From Liolophura sinensis (Eukaryota > Mollusca > Polyplacophora > Chitonida > Chitonidae), in assembly GCF_032854445.1 (NCBI RefSeq), contig NC_088299.1, positions 18,095,608 to 18,159,607 of the forward strand: a stretch of 64,000 bases of DNA, read 5' to 3'. A program made the translations under genes and the position numbers. How positions within the stretch are numbered: position 1 is the stretch's first letter; each line of letters begins with the position of its first letter. Shown here in pieces: positions 12,701 through 27,700 of the stretch. Under the pieces are notes generated by a model. It made no database searches. It was not told where the DNA came from and saw nothing but the letters and a program-made list of their open reading frames with translations.

Positions 12701-15700
12701 GTGGATGAATAGTAATGTGCCATATACATAGCAGCATGAAGTCACTTCTACCTCACGCTGAGGATATGTGCATACACATGTAGCTAATCTCTAAAGTTTT
12801 CTTTCTTTGGAGGACTCAATTTCTGGAACGCCAAAGTGCATTTGTACATCTCAGTGCACACCAGGGTTCATACATTAAGAGTGCAGCAGATGAACACAAT
12901 GGATTTATTCCCTGTGCTTTACAATACATGGCACCATTGTTTCATCTAAACATTTTCACGCTCCACAAATCGATACTGCTGTAAACATATTCCATACATT
13001 ACAGCCATCTGTGTCGGCGCGTTAACTGTGTCATGTCCTCCAGCATTTTTCTTTATGTTTTCAGATATTTATTGATAATGAGCACACTAATGGCTGTATT
13101 CAGCTAAGGTGTATTTAACTTAATTTATGACTGTTACTCATTTTGCTTGATTCTGAGGTTTTTATTTATCTTAATCAGGTGTTTTCAGGTTTGCTTGGAA
13201 GGTAAGGTGATATTCTACTACATAAATATACACTTCAGCACAAAAAGTAATATTTTATATTAGACTTGTGCTTAAAAATGCACTATTTGGCCAAAATTTT
13301 GGGTCAAAAATAAAGCATATTTGACCGTGTTGCTTCTGGTGAAGAGCTTTGTGCAAAAATCAACTGATGCTCTGAAACTGGTATAAATGTTCCATCCTGA
13401 ACTAATCAGAGATACCAGAGTGATATACCACTTCAAGACATTATATACCACTACATGACATCATATACCACTTCATGACATCATATACCACTTCTTGACA
13501 TCACATACCACTTCATGACATCCCATACCACTTCAGGACACCACATGCCACTTCAGGTCACCACATGCAATTTCAGGACATCATATACCACTTCAGGACA
13601 TCATATACCACTACTTGACATCATATACCACTTCAGGACATCATATACCACTTCAGGACATCATATACCACTACTTGACATCATATACCACTTCAGGACA
13701 TCATATACCACTACATGACATCATATACCACTTCAGGACATCATATACCACTTCAGGACATCATATACCACTTCAGGACATCATATCTCAAGCAAAGTCA
13801 TACACTGTGGTCATCTAAAGATATTCATAAATATTTGCTTGATCCTGATTGATCCACTTATCTTTAATTATTGGGCCATTTCAGAGTTCTTCGTGAAGTT
13901 TCATTAATTTCTTATCAGAACAACTGAAGTGTTGGTATAAAAGGTATCATTTTAAGGCCCGTACATGTGACAGTGCATTTCTGCACATTACAATTTGAGT
14001 GAAATACAGTATACAGTGTTGTGTATGTACAAATAGAAATGCATTATCTTAAATGGTGCTTTGATACCCAACCAGCATGGCAGCTTTCAAACTGGCTAAA
14101 CCTTCCTTGTATTAACAGGTATCATGACAACGCCACGCAACTGGCCATTAGGCAACATGTCAATTAACAATTTGACAGATAAACACGTTTCATGCATTAA
14201 ACTAGACCAAAGCCGAGTGAGCTACGTTTGTTATTAACATGCTTAACAAGTTGTCAGACAAGTTTGTCTTTTTGTATTCTTTATGACATCACAGACCCTT
14301 CCTTAAAACACTCCTGATTTTATCATTGCACTGAAAACCGCTGCTGTTCTGATAGGGCTATGATACTATGTTATAAAATCAGTAAGCCTTCTAGTCTACA
14401 TGTTAAAGTGCACTTATACTGGAATGAAATGTAAATGTTAAAAACAATATGGGTACTTGCATGTTCTAGATTGTTGTTATATTATCTCACACATGTAGAT
14501 AAATGTCAAATCTAGATAAAAATCAAGGTTTTAATCCCACAGTTTGTCACCGATCTTCAAATTTTATCAAACTTCAACAATGTCACTGTGCATAAAGAAA
14601 TTTTACAAAAGTTTTAGAACAAAGAAATATGTATGAAAAGTTAACTTTGCACTGGTAAACCATCATATTTTTGTTGAATTTACTCGTTAATTTTAACACA
14701 GCATGACAAGTTTGGATAGAATGGCTTGCTAACCTAAACATTTTCCTGAACTAAAATGGTTGCAGATATGACCCTGAAAAAAAACCAGGTGTAAACATGT
14801 CTTCATTTTCCTGTCAAATGTCTACACTTGGTCAATCAAACAACTGACACACGTGTGCTTTTTGATGCACACGTAATTCTTCAGCTCTTTGCATGTTTGC
14901 ACGGTGTTTAACTCAAGCAGGTTCAGAAGGCAGTTTTCTGTGTAGGCTGATAAACTTATACTTTTGATGAAGGCCTGAAACTGGCCAATCCAACCAATGT
15001 AGTTTTGTCTCCAAATACAAATGAAAAATGTGAATCAACTGCACTGAAATTTTCTCTTTCATATGGGAAAAGGATGAGAAATTAGGGTATACAACTAGAT
15101 TCATCCAGCCATTGGACAGTTTCACTGAGGATTACTTGAAGGTGCATGTTCCTTAACACAGGCTTAAGGATTAACTGTCAATCTGCAACATACTGTATCA
15201 GTAAAATACGACAATATACTAGACCTACCAACTACATCCACATTTCCACCCACAGGACTTCCAGGATAACGATCTGATGAGGAGATGTGGGTGCGACCGC
15301 GCAGCGGCTTTCTGCGACTGTATCGCCCACCATAACTACCTCCCACAACCCCGCTGCGGTTTCGTCTATCCGAATCATAGCTGTCTGCGGAGATTTCACC
15401 GCGACGTCCACTGGAATTTCCCATGTTAAGGTAGCGATAACCAAACATCGACACACTGATGGCGCAATACCTTAGCCAGGTATACAAACCTCTATTCCAA
15501 CAGGTCGAGTAGTATGTGGTTGGTATTTACATGGGATGGCAAGTGACGAAATCGATTTCAATCTGGGAACGCATAAAACTTTGTCAGTTCATCTTAATGT
15601 TTCACACCAGAATCCAAGAAATCAATTTTCCTCTGTTCTGTGGCAGACTGCAAATACCTGGGCTGTGCCAGTATAACGTTGTCACTTATTCAAAGCTATA

Positions 15701-18700
15701 TCCAGGCATCTACTGGGACAGCAAATATTGATCAATTCCACCATCAGTATACCTGTAGATGCTGCTGATCTTCTTGTTCCTTTCCACAGAAAAGATTTAC
15801 ATCAGGTGTCATTAAGGTAACAGTGATGAGAGGTAATCCACATGTCATGAAGACTGAAGCAGACTGTCTCACATGCAGATCCACCGTCACCCTATATACT
15901 CACCGCCCTACTTCAGCTGACCTGAACAGCTGGTTAGGCCTGTTCTGTGTAGTTGACAAAATGCGTCAAAAAAAGAGCAACAAGCGCCAATAACACAGCT
16001 CCCAGGTCTGGTTTTCATCAGTTTTGTTCAGTGAATCCATTTTAAACAACACACATCCAACAACATGATTCACACTGATTAATTCTAGTTTCATGTATCC
16101 TTAACCTCATTAGATATATGCATCTAGAGCGAATCATTCCCCGAAATCACTGAACTGTGACTGATATAACTTACTGTACATACATGATTTACATACACAT
16201 TCATATTTATGATATTAGCTTTGCACCGGAAGCAAAAATACAACCAAGCCAGGACCAAACATGAAGATTTACACTTTCTAAAGTCTCTACAGTAAATATA
16301 CATGGAGGTGTACACTTTCCAAAGTCTCCACAGTAAACATACATGGAGATGTGCACTTTCCAAAGTCTCCACAGTAAACATACATGGAGATGTACACTTT
16401 CCAAAGTTTCTACAGTAAACATACATGGATATGTACCCTTTCCAAAGTCTCTACTGTAAACATACATGGAGATGTGCACTTTCCAAAGTTTCTACAGTAA
16501 ACATACATGGATATGTACCCTTTCCAAAGTCTCTACTGTAAACATACATGGAGATGTGCACTTTCCAAAGTTTCTACAGTAAACATACATGGATATGTAC
16601 CCTTTCCAAAGTCTCTACTGTAAACATACATGGAGATGTGCACTTTCCAAAGTCTCTACAGTAAACATACATGAAAATGTGCACTTTCCAAAGTCTCTAC
16701 AGTAAATATACATGAAAATGTGCACTTTCCAAAGTCTCTACAGTAAATATACATGGAGATGTGCACTTTCCAAAGTCTCCACAGTAAACATACATGGAGA
16801 TGTACACTTTCCAAAGTCTCCACAGTAAACATACATGGAGATGTGCACTTTCCAAAGTCTCCACAGTAAACATACATGGAGATGTACACTTTCCAAAGTC
16901 CCTACAGTAAACATACATGGAGATTTACACTTTCCAAAGTCCCTACAGTAAACATACATGGAGATGTACACTTTCCAAAGTCTCCACAGTAAACATACAT
17001 GGAGATGTGCACTTTCCAAAGTCTCCACAGTAAACATACATGGAGATGTACACTTTCCAAAGTCCCTACAGTAAACATACATGGAGATGTGCACTTTCCA
17101 AAGTCTCCACAGTAAACATACATGGAGATGTACACTTTCCAAAGTCTCCACAGTAAACATACATGGAGATGTACACTTTCCAAAGTCTCTACAGTAAATA
17201 TACATGGAGAAGTGCATTTTCCAAAGTCTCCACAGTAAACATACATGGAGATGTGCACTTTACAAAGTCTTTACAGTAAACATACATGGAGATGTGCACT
17301 TTCCAAAGTCTCCACAGTAAACATACATGGAGATGTGCACTTTCCAAAGTCTCCACAGTAAACATACATGGAGATGTACACTTTCCAAAGTCTCCACAGT
17401 AAACATACATGGAGATGTGCACTTTCCAAAGTCTCCACAGTAAACATACATGGAGATGTGCACTTTCCAAAGTCTCCACAGTAAACATACATGGAGATGT
17501 ACACTTTCCAAAGTCCCTACAGTAAACATACATGGAGATGTGCACTTTCCAAAGTCTCCACAGTAAACATACATGGAGATGTACACTTTCCAAAGTCTCC
17601 ACAGTAAACATACATGGAGATGTACACTTTCCAAAGTCTCTACAGTAAATATACATGGAGAAGTGCATTTTCCAAAGTCTCCACAGTAAACATACATGGA
17701 GATGTACACTTTCCAAAGTCTCTACAGTAAATATACATGGAGAAGTGCATTTTCCAAAGTCTCCACAGTAAACATACATGGAGATGTACACTTTCCAAAG
17801 TCTCCACAGTAAACATACATGGAGATGTACACTTTCCAAAGTCTCCACAGTAAACATACATGGAAATGTGCACTTTCCAAAGTCTCCACAGTAAACATAC
17901 ATGGAGATGTGCACTTTCCAAAGTCTCCACAGTAAACATACATGGAGATGTGCACTTTCCAAAGTCTCTACAGTAAACATACATGGAGATGTGCACTTTC
18001 CAAAGTCTCCACAGTAAACATACATGGAGATGTGCACTTTCCAAAGTCTCCACAGTAAACATACATGGAGATGTACACTTTCCAAAGTCTCCACAGTAAA
18101 CATACATGGAGATGTGCACTTTACAAAGTCTCCACAGTAAACATACATGGAGATGTGCACTTTCCAAAGTCTCCACAGTAAACATACATGGAGATGTACA
18201 CTTTCCAAAGTCCCTACAGTAAACATACATGGAGATGTGCACTTTCCAAAGTCTCCACAGTAAACATACATGGAGATGTACACTTTCCAAAGTCTCCACA
18301 GTAAACATACATGGAGATGTACACTTTCCAAAGTCTCTACAGTAAATATACATGGAGAAGTGCATTTTCCAAAGTCTCCACAGTAAACATACATGGAGAT
18401 GTGCACTTTACAAAGTCTTTACAGTAAACATACATGGAGATGTGCACTTTCCAAAGTCTCCACAGTAAACATACATGGAGATGTGCACTTTCCAAAGTCT
18501 CCACAGTAAACATACATGGAGATGTACACTTTCCAAAGTCTCCACAGTAAACATACATGGAGATGTGCACTTTCCAAAGTCTCCACAGTAAACATACATG
18601 GAGATGTGCACTTTCCAAAGTCTCCACAGTAAACATACATGGAGATGTACACTTTCCAAAGTCCCTACAGTAAACATACATGGAGATGTGCACTTTCCAA

Positions 18701-21700
18701 AGTCTCCACAGTAAACATACATGGAGATGTACACTTTCCAAAGTCTCCACAGTAAACATACATGGAGATGTACACTTTCCAAAGTCTCTACAGTAAATAT
18801 ACATGGAGAAGTGCATTTTCCAAAGTCTCCACAGTAAACATACATGGAGATGTAGACTTTCCAAAGTCTCTACAGTAAATATACATGGAGAAGTGCATTT
18901 TCCAAAGTCTCCACAGTAAACATACATGGAGATGTACACTTTCCAAAGTCTCCACAGTAAACATACATGGAGATGTACACTTTCCAAAGTCTCCACAGTA
19001 AACATACATGGAAATGTGCACTTTCCAAAGTCTCCACAGTAAACATACATGGAGATGTGCACTTTCCAAAGTCTCCACAGTAAACATACATGGAGATGTG
19101 CACTTTCCAAAGTCTCTACAGTAAACATACATGGAGATGTGCACTTTCCAAAGTCTCCACAGTAAACATACATGGAGATGTGCACTTTCCAAAGTCTCCA
19201 CAGTAAACATACATGGAGATGTACACTTTCCAAAGTCTCCACAGTAAACATACATGGAGATGTGCACTTTACAAAGTCTCCACAGTAAACATACATGGAG
19301 ATGTGCACTTTCCAAAGTCTCCACAGTAAACATACATGGAGATGTGCACTTTCCAAAGTCTCCACAGTAAACATACATGGAGATGTGCACTTTCCAAAGT
19401 CTCCACAGTAAACATACATGGAGGTGTACACTTTCCAAAGTCTCCACAGTAAACATACATGGAGGTGTACACTTTCCAAAGTCTCCACAGTAAACATACA
19501 TGGAGATGTGCACTTTCCAAAGTCTCCACAGTAAACATACATGGAGATGTACACTTTCCAAAGTCCCTACAGTAAACATACATGGAGATGTACACTTTCC
19601 AAAGTCTCCACAGTAAACATACATGGAGATGTGCACTTTCCAAAGTCTCCACAGTAAACATACATGGAGATGTACACTTTCCAAAGTCCCTACAGTAAAC
19701 ATACATGGAGATGTGCACTTTCCAAAGTCTCCACAGTAAACATACATGGAGATGTACACTTTCCAAAGTCTCCACAGTAAACATACATGGAGATGTACAC
19801 TTTCCAAAGTCTCTACAGTAAATATACATGGAGAAGTGCATTTTCCAAAGTCTCCACAGTAAACATACATGGAGATGTGCACTTTACAAAGTCTTTACAG
19901 TAAACATACATGGAGATGTGCACTTTCCAAAGTCTCCACAGTAAACATACATGGAGATGTGCACTTTCCAAAGTCTCCACAGTAAACATACATGGAGATG
20001 TACACTTTCCAAAGTCTCCGCAGTAAACATACATGGAGATGTGCACTTTCCAAAGTCTCCACAGTAAACATACATGGAGATGTGCACTTTCCAAAGTCCC
20101 TACAGTAAACATACATGGAGATGTGCACTTTCCAAAGTCTCCACAGTAAACATACATGGAGATGTACACTTTCCAAAGTCTCCACAGTAAACATACATGG
20201 AGATGTACACTTTCCAAAGTCTCTACAGTAAATATACATGGAGAAGTGCATTTTCCAAAGTCTCCACAGTAAACATACATGGAGATGTACACTTTCCAAA
20301 GTCTCTACAGTAAATATACATGGAGAAGTGCATTTTCCAAAGTCTCCACAGTAAACATACATGGAGATGTACACTTTCCAAAGTCTCCACAGTAAACATA
20401 CATGGAGATGTACACTTTCCAAAGTCTCCACAGTAAACATACATGGAAATGTGCACTTTCCAAAGTCTCCACAGTAAACATACATGGAGATGTGCACTTT
20501 CCAAAGTCTCCACAGTAAACATACATGGAGATGTGCACTTTCCAAAGTCTCTACAGTAAACATACATGGAGATGTGCACTTTCCAAAGTCTCCACAGTAA
20601 ACATACATGGAGATGTACACTTTCCAAAGTCTCCACAGTAAACATACATGGAGATGTGCACTTTACAAAGTCTCCACAGTAAACATACATGGAGATGTGC
20701 ACTTTCCAAAGTCTCCACAGTAAACATACATGGAGATGTGCACTTTCCAAAGTCTCCACAGTAAACATACATGGAGATGTGCACTTTCCAAAGTCTCCAC
20801 AGTAAACATACATGGAGGTGTACACTTTCCAAAGTCTCCACAGTAAACATACATGGAGGTGTACACTTTCCAAAGTCTCCACAGTAAACATACATGGAGG
20901 TGTACACTTTCCAAAGTCTCCACAGTAAACATACATGGAGGTGTACACTTTCCAAAGTCTCCACAGTAAACATACATGGATATGTGCACTTTACAAAGAT
21001 GTATTAGTTATAGTGTAGACAGATTTAAGCACCTGAGGCTGATTCCTTAATGCCAAGGTTGACATTTATTAATCATTTCCATTTTAACTCAAATGGTCTG
21101 TAATTTGGTCTCTTTTTGATTAACAGACCATTTAAGTTGAATTGGACCACACGGGTTACAGTTGGAATCTTGTTTCCTGATAGTTTTAGTGAAATTTACT
21201 GAAGTTCATGTTACATATACATATACTAATAGAGAAATTTGGAGAAATAGATGCTAAACATGCTGAGGGTACAGACTGAGTACTGGATTTCATTTCAGGT
21301 CACAGCCTGAATTTGTCTGAAATCCCTTTAGTCTGCTAGATCATAGTCATGGCATATCAGGACCATAAACTGCTACAGCTTTCCTCAGTGAAGTATATAG
21401 GCCTACATGTGCCTGATAAGAGTTCCAACAGGTCAGAGAATTCATTTATTTATTTGACTGGTATTTTATTGATTTATTTATTTGAATGGTGTTTTATTGA
21501 TTTATTTATTTGAATGGTGTTTTATTTATTGATTTATTTATTTGAATGGTGTTTTATTTATTTATTTATTTGATTGGTGTTTTATTTATTGATTCATTTA
21601 TTTGAATGGTGTTTTATTTATTTATTTATTTGATTGGTGTTTTATTTTTTTATCTGAATGGTGTTTTATTTATTTATTTGAATGGTGTTTTATTTATTTA

Positions 21701-24700
21701 TTTATTTATTTGAATGGTGTTTTATTTATTTATTTATTTGATTGGTGTTTTATGTCTTCCTCATTCATTTCACTTATAAGATGGCGGCCAGCATTGATGG
21801 GAGGAAGCCGATCATAGCCTGGGGGAAACCCATGATCATCCGCAAGTTGCTGGCAGACCTTCATGTAAGCACTTACAACCAGTGAGAAAGCCAGCAAGAG
21901 CTGGACTTGAGCTCACAGTGACCGCATTGGTGAAAGGCCCCTAGGTAATTACGCTAGGCTAGGCCATGGAATCAGGCATCATACGAATGCCATATGTGTA
22001 TATCAGATGGCCAGTAGAACCAGTGGGCACTAGGTAGATTTACTTGGGAGCCACATATTAATGTCAAAACAGATAGTACTAGATAGTACAAGAGTACTTG
22101 AACATGTATATGTGAAGTTTGAGCTGACAGACTTCACTGAGGCACAGTAATATGTACCCGTAGATATATAGTACTGCTAGCTGACAAGGGTACAAGAACA
22201 TGTAGGTGTGTGGTACTGCTAGCTGTCAAGGGTACAAGAACATGTAGGTGTGTGGTACTGCTAGCTGACAAGGGTACAAGAACATGTAGGTGTGTGGTAC
22301 TGCTAGCTGACAAGGGTACAAGAACATGTATGTGTGTGGTACTGCTGGCTGACAAGGGTACAAGAACATGTAGGTATGCAGTACTGCTAGCTGACAAGGG
22401 TAAAAGAACATGTAGGTGTGTGGTACTGCTAGATGACAAGGGTACAAGAACATGTAGGTATGTGGTACTGCTAGATGACAAGGGTACAAGAACATGTAAG
22501 CATGTGGTACTGCTAGCTGACAAGGGTAAAAGAACATGTAGGTGTGTGGTACTGCTGGATGACAAGGGTACAAGAACATGTAGGTATGTGGTACTGCTGG
22601 ATGACAAAGGTACAATAATATGTAGGCGTGTGGTACTGCTAGCTGACAAGGGTAAAAGAACATGTAGGTGTGTGGTACTGCTAGCTGACAAGGGTAAAAG
22701 AACATGTAGGTGTGTGGTACTGCTAGCTGACAAGGGTAAAAGAACATGTAGGTGTGTGGTACTGCTAGCTGACAAGGGTAAAAGAACATGTATGTGTGTG
22801 GTACTGCTAGCTGACAAGGGTAAAAGAACATGTATGTGTGTGGTACTGCTAGCTGACAAGGGTAAAAGAACATGTAGGTGTGTGGTACTGCTAGCTGACA
22901 AGGGTAAAAGAACATGTAGGCGTGTGGTACTGCTAGCTGACAAGGGTAAAAGAACATGTAGGTGTGTGGTACTGCTAGATGACAAGGGTACAAGAACATG
23001 TAGGCGTGTGGTACCGCTGGCCAACAAGGGTACAAGAACATGTAGGTATGCGGTGCTGCTAGCTGACAAGGGTACAAGAACATGTAGGTGTGTGGTACTG
23101 CTAGCTGACAAGGGTACAAGAACAGGTAGGCATGTGTTACTGCTGGCTGACAAGGGTACAAGAACATGTAGGCGTGTGGTACTGCTAGCTGACAAGGGTA
23201 CAAGAACAGGTAGGCATGTGTTACTGCTGGCTGACAAGGGAACAAGAACATGTAGGTGTGTGGTACTGCTAGCTGACAAGGGTACAAGAACATGTAGGTG
23301 TGTGGTATTGCTTGCTGACAAGGGTACAAGAACAGGTAGGCATGTGTTACTGCTAGGAGACTTTAAGGTCTAACTACGTATGATGTACTATGTATGACGT
23401 AGCTCTGAGATGCATCCAGAGATTCCCTGACCATTGTCCTCAGCTGTTTACTCTGGGTGGGGAGGGAACTGTGAGCGCAGGTAAAACATACACAGGTAAC
23501 GCACATAACACCATTATCTCACCTATCCACTTACACAAGTCTACGTCAGCTTTTCCACACTGGCAGACTGGAATGTACATGTATACTAGAGTGAGGCTTA
23601 GGGTTAAAAGTAACATGTGCCTATGTTCCTTAATAGCAGTGTAAACTACAGGCTTTCAGTACTCATATCACAAATACAAGACAGATTGGCCAGCCAGACA
23701 ATAAGTACCATCAGGGTTAAACTAATATCACTGTAACATTAACAGAAATATAATACAGAACATTTATATTACAAAAAAACTCCCCTTTATTAGAACTAAA
23801 AATAATTCCATACAAATGTCAGGTGCAAGATATCACATGATGCTCAAAAAGTCATTAAAACCCAAAAAAAAAACACAGCTGCAAAATAATTTACTATGTC
23901 ACTGCAGGTACGGTTTTGAGAATGTATTTAACACAGAGATGACTGGAGTTGTCATAGAGTCAGTCCCACATGTTCACCAGAAATAGAACAAATCAGCCTG
24001 ACATGTGGTTCACATGTAGCCCTCAGTTCAGGCTCTGGGAGATGTGCTCTATATTGGAGCCCATACAATACAGTAGCAGTATACACACTTGTTAGCTGTC
24101 ACTCTGTCTGCACCAATCTCCAGTACCCCCAAACCCAGCCCTATCCCGACCTTCATACAGACAGTAATTAGCATCAATCATGCATGTCCTGACAACTCTT
24201 TAATTACATGATGATTACAAGAAGTTATAAAGCCATTCAAAAGCCATTAGAATGGATTCATTCTTTTCCTACATTCTTTCCACTTTATACTTCAGGCTTA
24301 ACATTGTAAACTTGAGACAGGGAAATTAAGTGGCTGTCTATATAATTAAATCAAAAGAGAATTGGGTGTTGTTATATATATAACAAACATGATTTAAATG
24401 CACGTACTGCCCTGCAAGTAATTCACAGGCCACATAAAAAAAAAGACAAAAAGGGTTGAAAAACCCTTTGTCTTCAAGGAGGCCCTGTGGGCAGGGGAAT
24501 GTCAGCACGGTGACGGTGAGAAATTCACTTTACTTCATTCTGATACACTACTTACACATGGAAAGAAAAAAACCCCACAAGACCTTACTATTATCAACTA
24601 ATTATGCTCCCACTAAGAATAACCCCACTGCCCCCACTCCCGCCCAACCCCAACTCCAAAGAGAGAATATTATGCTAAGCTGATACAGTTAGGGACAGAC

Positions 24701-27700
24701 TTACCGATAACCTCTGCCCCGGTGTAAGATGCCAAAGGTTTGTAATTAGGGTTACGTAATCCTGGATGATTGCGGTAATACTCGGAACTTTCCACATGGC
24801 CAGAGCGGGTGCGACGGGCGCTGTCCCCTCCCCCAAGACTCAACAGCTTACTCGATGTACACCCCATCCTGCTCCACAATGACCACCAGCTAACAAGGTA
24901 GGTGTGTCCCTCTTGCGCGTACGTCTTCAGGCGACTGTTTAATCTCTGTGCTCACAAATAACCAGGGAACGTATTGTACATGAACCAGTCTCAGGTTCTC
25001 CACACAACTGCTGGAGGTAGGTAAGGCTGACGGAATCTGAGCCAGAAACACTTAGTACAACTTACACCCTCAGCCAAGATGCTGCTGTTGCTGCTGATGA
25101 TGATAATGACATCAATTCTAAGCACTATAGTCAAAGACTTTTTTCCAACTTTGCTGCTGGATGTTTCTTCACAGGTTGTTGAAAGTTTTTGAGGTATAAA
25201 TTGTTCCTTCCTTCCCTGTCAGAGATGCACGGCTTCATCGAGTGGTTATAGCTCGATCCCATCCACTTATGATATGATACCAATAAAGAAAACAGCTCCA
25301 ATTAGAATCTTGTTCTAGCTAGCAGTACAGCTATCAACTAAGCTGCAGGTCTTCACTTTAGCTGATGTCCCTTCACAAATCACTAGGGAGCATATTTTTT
25401 TTACTTCTGATTCCCTCACTACGAAGGTGAGGCTACGTGCGTATGAATCTAGTACCAAGCCTGTGGGTGAATTCCTGTTGGATCTTCAAACTGCCCACAC
25501 ACTGTCTGAGTAGACAGGCCATAGGCTGGTGACCGGAAGGTAGACAGTGTTGTCACAGCTGGGATGAGCCCAGGCACTGTACAACACTGTGACATCATCA
25601 CTACACTTGAATTACTGTACTTGACCTAAAATGTCATCGAGGAATAAATGACTAGTTTTGCCTGGTTCTTATGATCTTAGAAAGTGTTTATAGCTTTCTT
25701 TGGAAAGTAGGATTATATGTGACTGGAAATATGGTAATTTTCACACCAGAATTTAATATTGTATTACATAAATATTTATTAATATTTTGTCAATATTATA
25801 TTTTAATTGCCTGTACAAATGTACTCTTTTTATGAGCAATTGTTATGTTGTAAACTGTACATGGCCCCTGGTCTCTGAGCTGAGTTCTTAGGACACGTGA
25901 CTACAGATATTGTTATGTTGTAAGCTGTACATGGCCCCTGGTCTCTGAGCTGAGTTCTTAGGGCACGTGACTACAGATATTGTTATGTTGTAAACTGTAC
26001 ATGGCCCCTGGTCTCTGAGCTGAGTTCTTAGGACACCTGACTACAGATATTGTTATGTTGTAAACTGTACATGGCCCCTGGTCTCTGAGCTGAGTTCTTA
26101 GGACATGTGACTACAGATATTGTTATGTTGTAAACTGTACATGGCCCCTGGTCTCTGGGCTGAGTTCTTAGGACACGTGACTACAGATATTGTTATGTTG
26201 TAAACTGTACATGGCCCCTGGTCTCTGAGCTGAGTTCTTAGGACAAGTGACTATAGATATTGTTATGTTGTAAGCTGTACATGGCCCCTGGTCGCTGAGT
26301 TGAGTTCTTAGGACACGTGACTACAGATATTGTTATGTTGTAAGCTGTACATGGCTCCTGGTCTCTGAGTTGAGTTCTTAGGACATGTGACTACAGATAT
26401 TGTTATGTTGTAAGCTGTACATGGCTCCTGGTCTCTGAGCTGAGTTCTTAGGGCACGTGACTACAGATATTGTTATGTTGTAAATTGTAAATGGCCCCTG
26501 GTCTCTGAGCTGAGTTCTTAGGACACGTGACTACAGATATTGTTATGTTGTAAATTGTACATGGCCCCTGGTCTCTGAGCTGAATTCTTAGGGCACGTGA
26601 CTACAGATATTATGTTGTAAACTGTACATGGCCCCCTGGTCTCTGAGCTGAGTTCTTAGGGCACATGACTACAGATATTGTTATGTTGTAAACTGTACAT
26701 GGCCCCTGGTCTCTGAGCTGAGTTCTTAGGACAAGTGACTATAGATATTGTTATGTTGTAAACTGTACATGGCCCCTGGTCTCTGAGCTGAATTCTTAGG
26801 GCACGTGACTACAGATATTATGTTGTAAACTGTACATGGCCCCCTGGTCTCTGAGCTGAGTTCTTAGGGCACATGACTACAGATATTGTTATGTTGTAAA
26901 CTGTACATGGCCCCTGGTCTCTGAGCTGAATTCTTAGGACATGTGACTACAGATATTGTTATGTTGTAAACTGTACATGGCCCCTGGTCTCTGAGCTGAG
27001 TTCTTAGGGCACGTGACTACAGATATTATGTTGTAAACTGTACATGGCCCCCTGGTCTCTGAGCTGAGTTCTTAGGGCACATGACTACAGATATTGTTAT
27101 ATTGTAAGCTGTACATGGCCCCTGGTCTCTGAGCTGAGTTCTTAGGACACGTGACTACAGATATTGTTATGTTGTAAACTGTACAAGGCCCCTGGTCTCT
27201 GAGTTACAGACTCTCCTTTAAGTCTTCCACATCTACATGTAAGTGTGCGTGGAAAGCCTGGTTCACTTTTAACAAGGAAACATTAAGAATACATGTCTAT
27301 ATGTCTAGTGTTACAACATGTTCAGTGAGTACTTGATACAGCTGTCCTCATAATTTAAGTGGAGAGGAAGTTGGTGAGTTTTTTTTCTTGTTTTTTTTGG
27401 AGTTGGTGGGGGGGGGGGGGAAGGATGGCTGGTGATGGCCAACAGCATCAGAATAACTGCATATGTAACAAATAAACTTAATTTAATACAGTGTGACTTA
27501 TTGACTTCTTTATTATGAAACTGTAGCGTCCCTCATAACTGTCATAACCACAGGTGGGAATTTCTGGGGAGGTGATTAAAATCCCCATTTCATATGCAGC
27601 ATACAGGCTACACTGTTGCCTAAGATAGAGACTCCCTAAGAAAAATTCCCAGAGTTTATAAGTTCAGGCCTTGTGCTTGATGGGGAGACTATGCTCCCAG

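Noticed and set aside
17189-19554. 405-codon minus-strand open frames (two near-identical) reading [23 protein letters not shown] repeats
   Set aside because: The frames cycle through a 41-residue peptide because the 41-bp unit lacks stops; start and end fall on random variants and other frames are open too.
22210-23373. 387-codon plus-strand open frame in the 42-bp array
   Set aside because: The opposite strand is equally open, the unit length is a multiple of 3, and no homology, splice site or promoter supports it.
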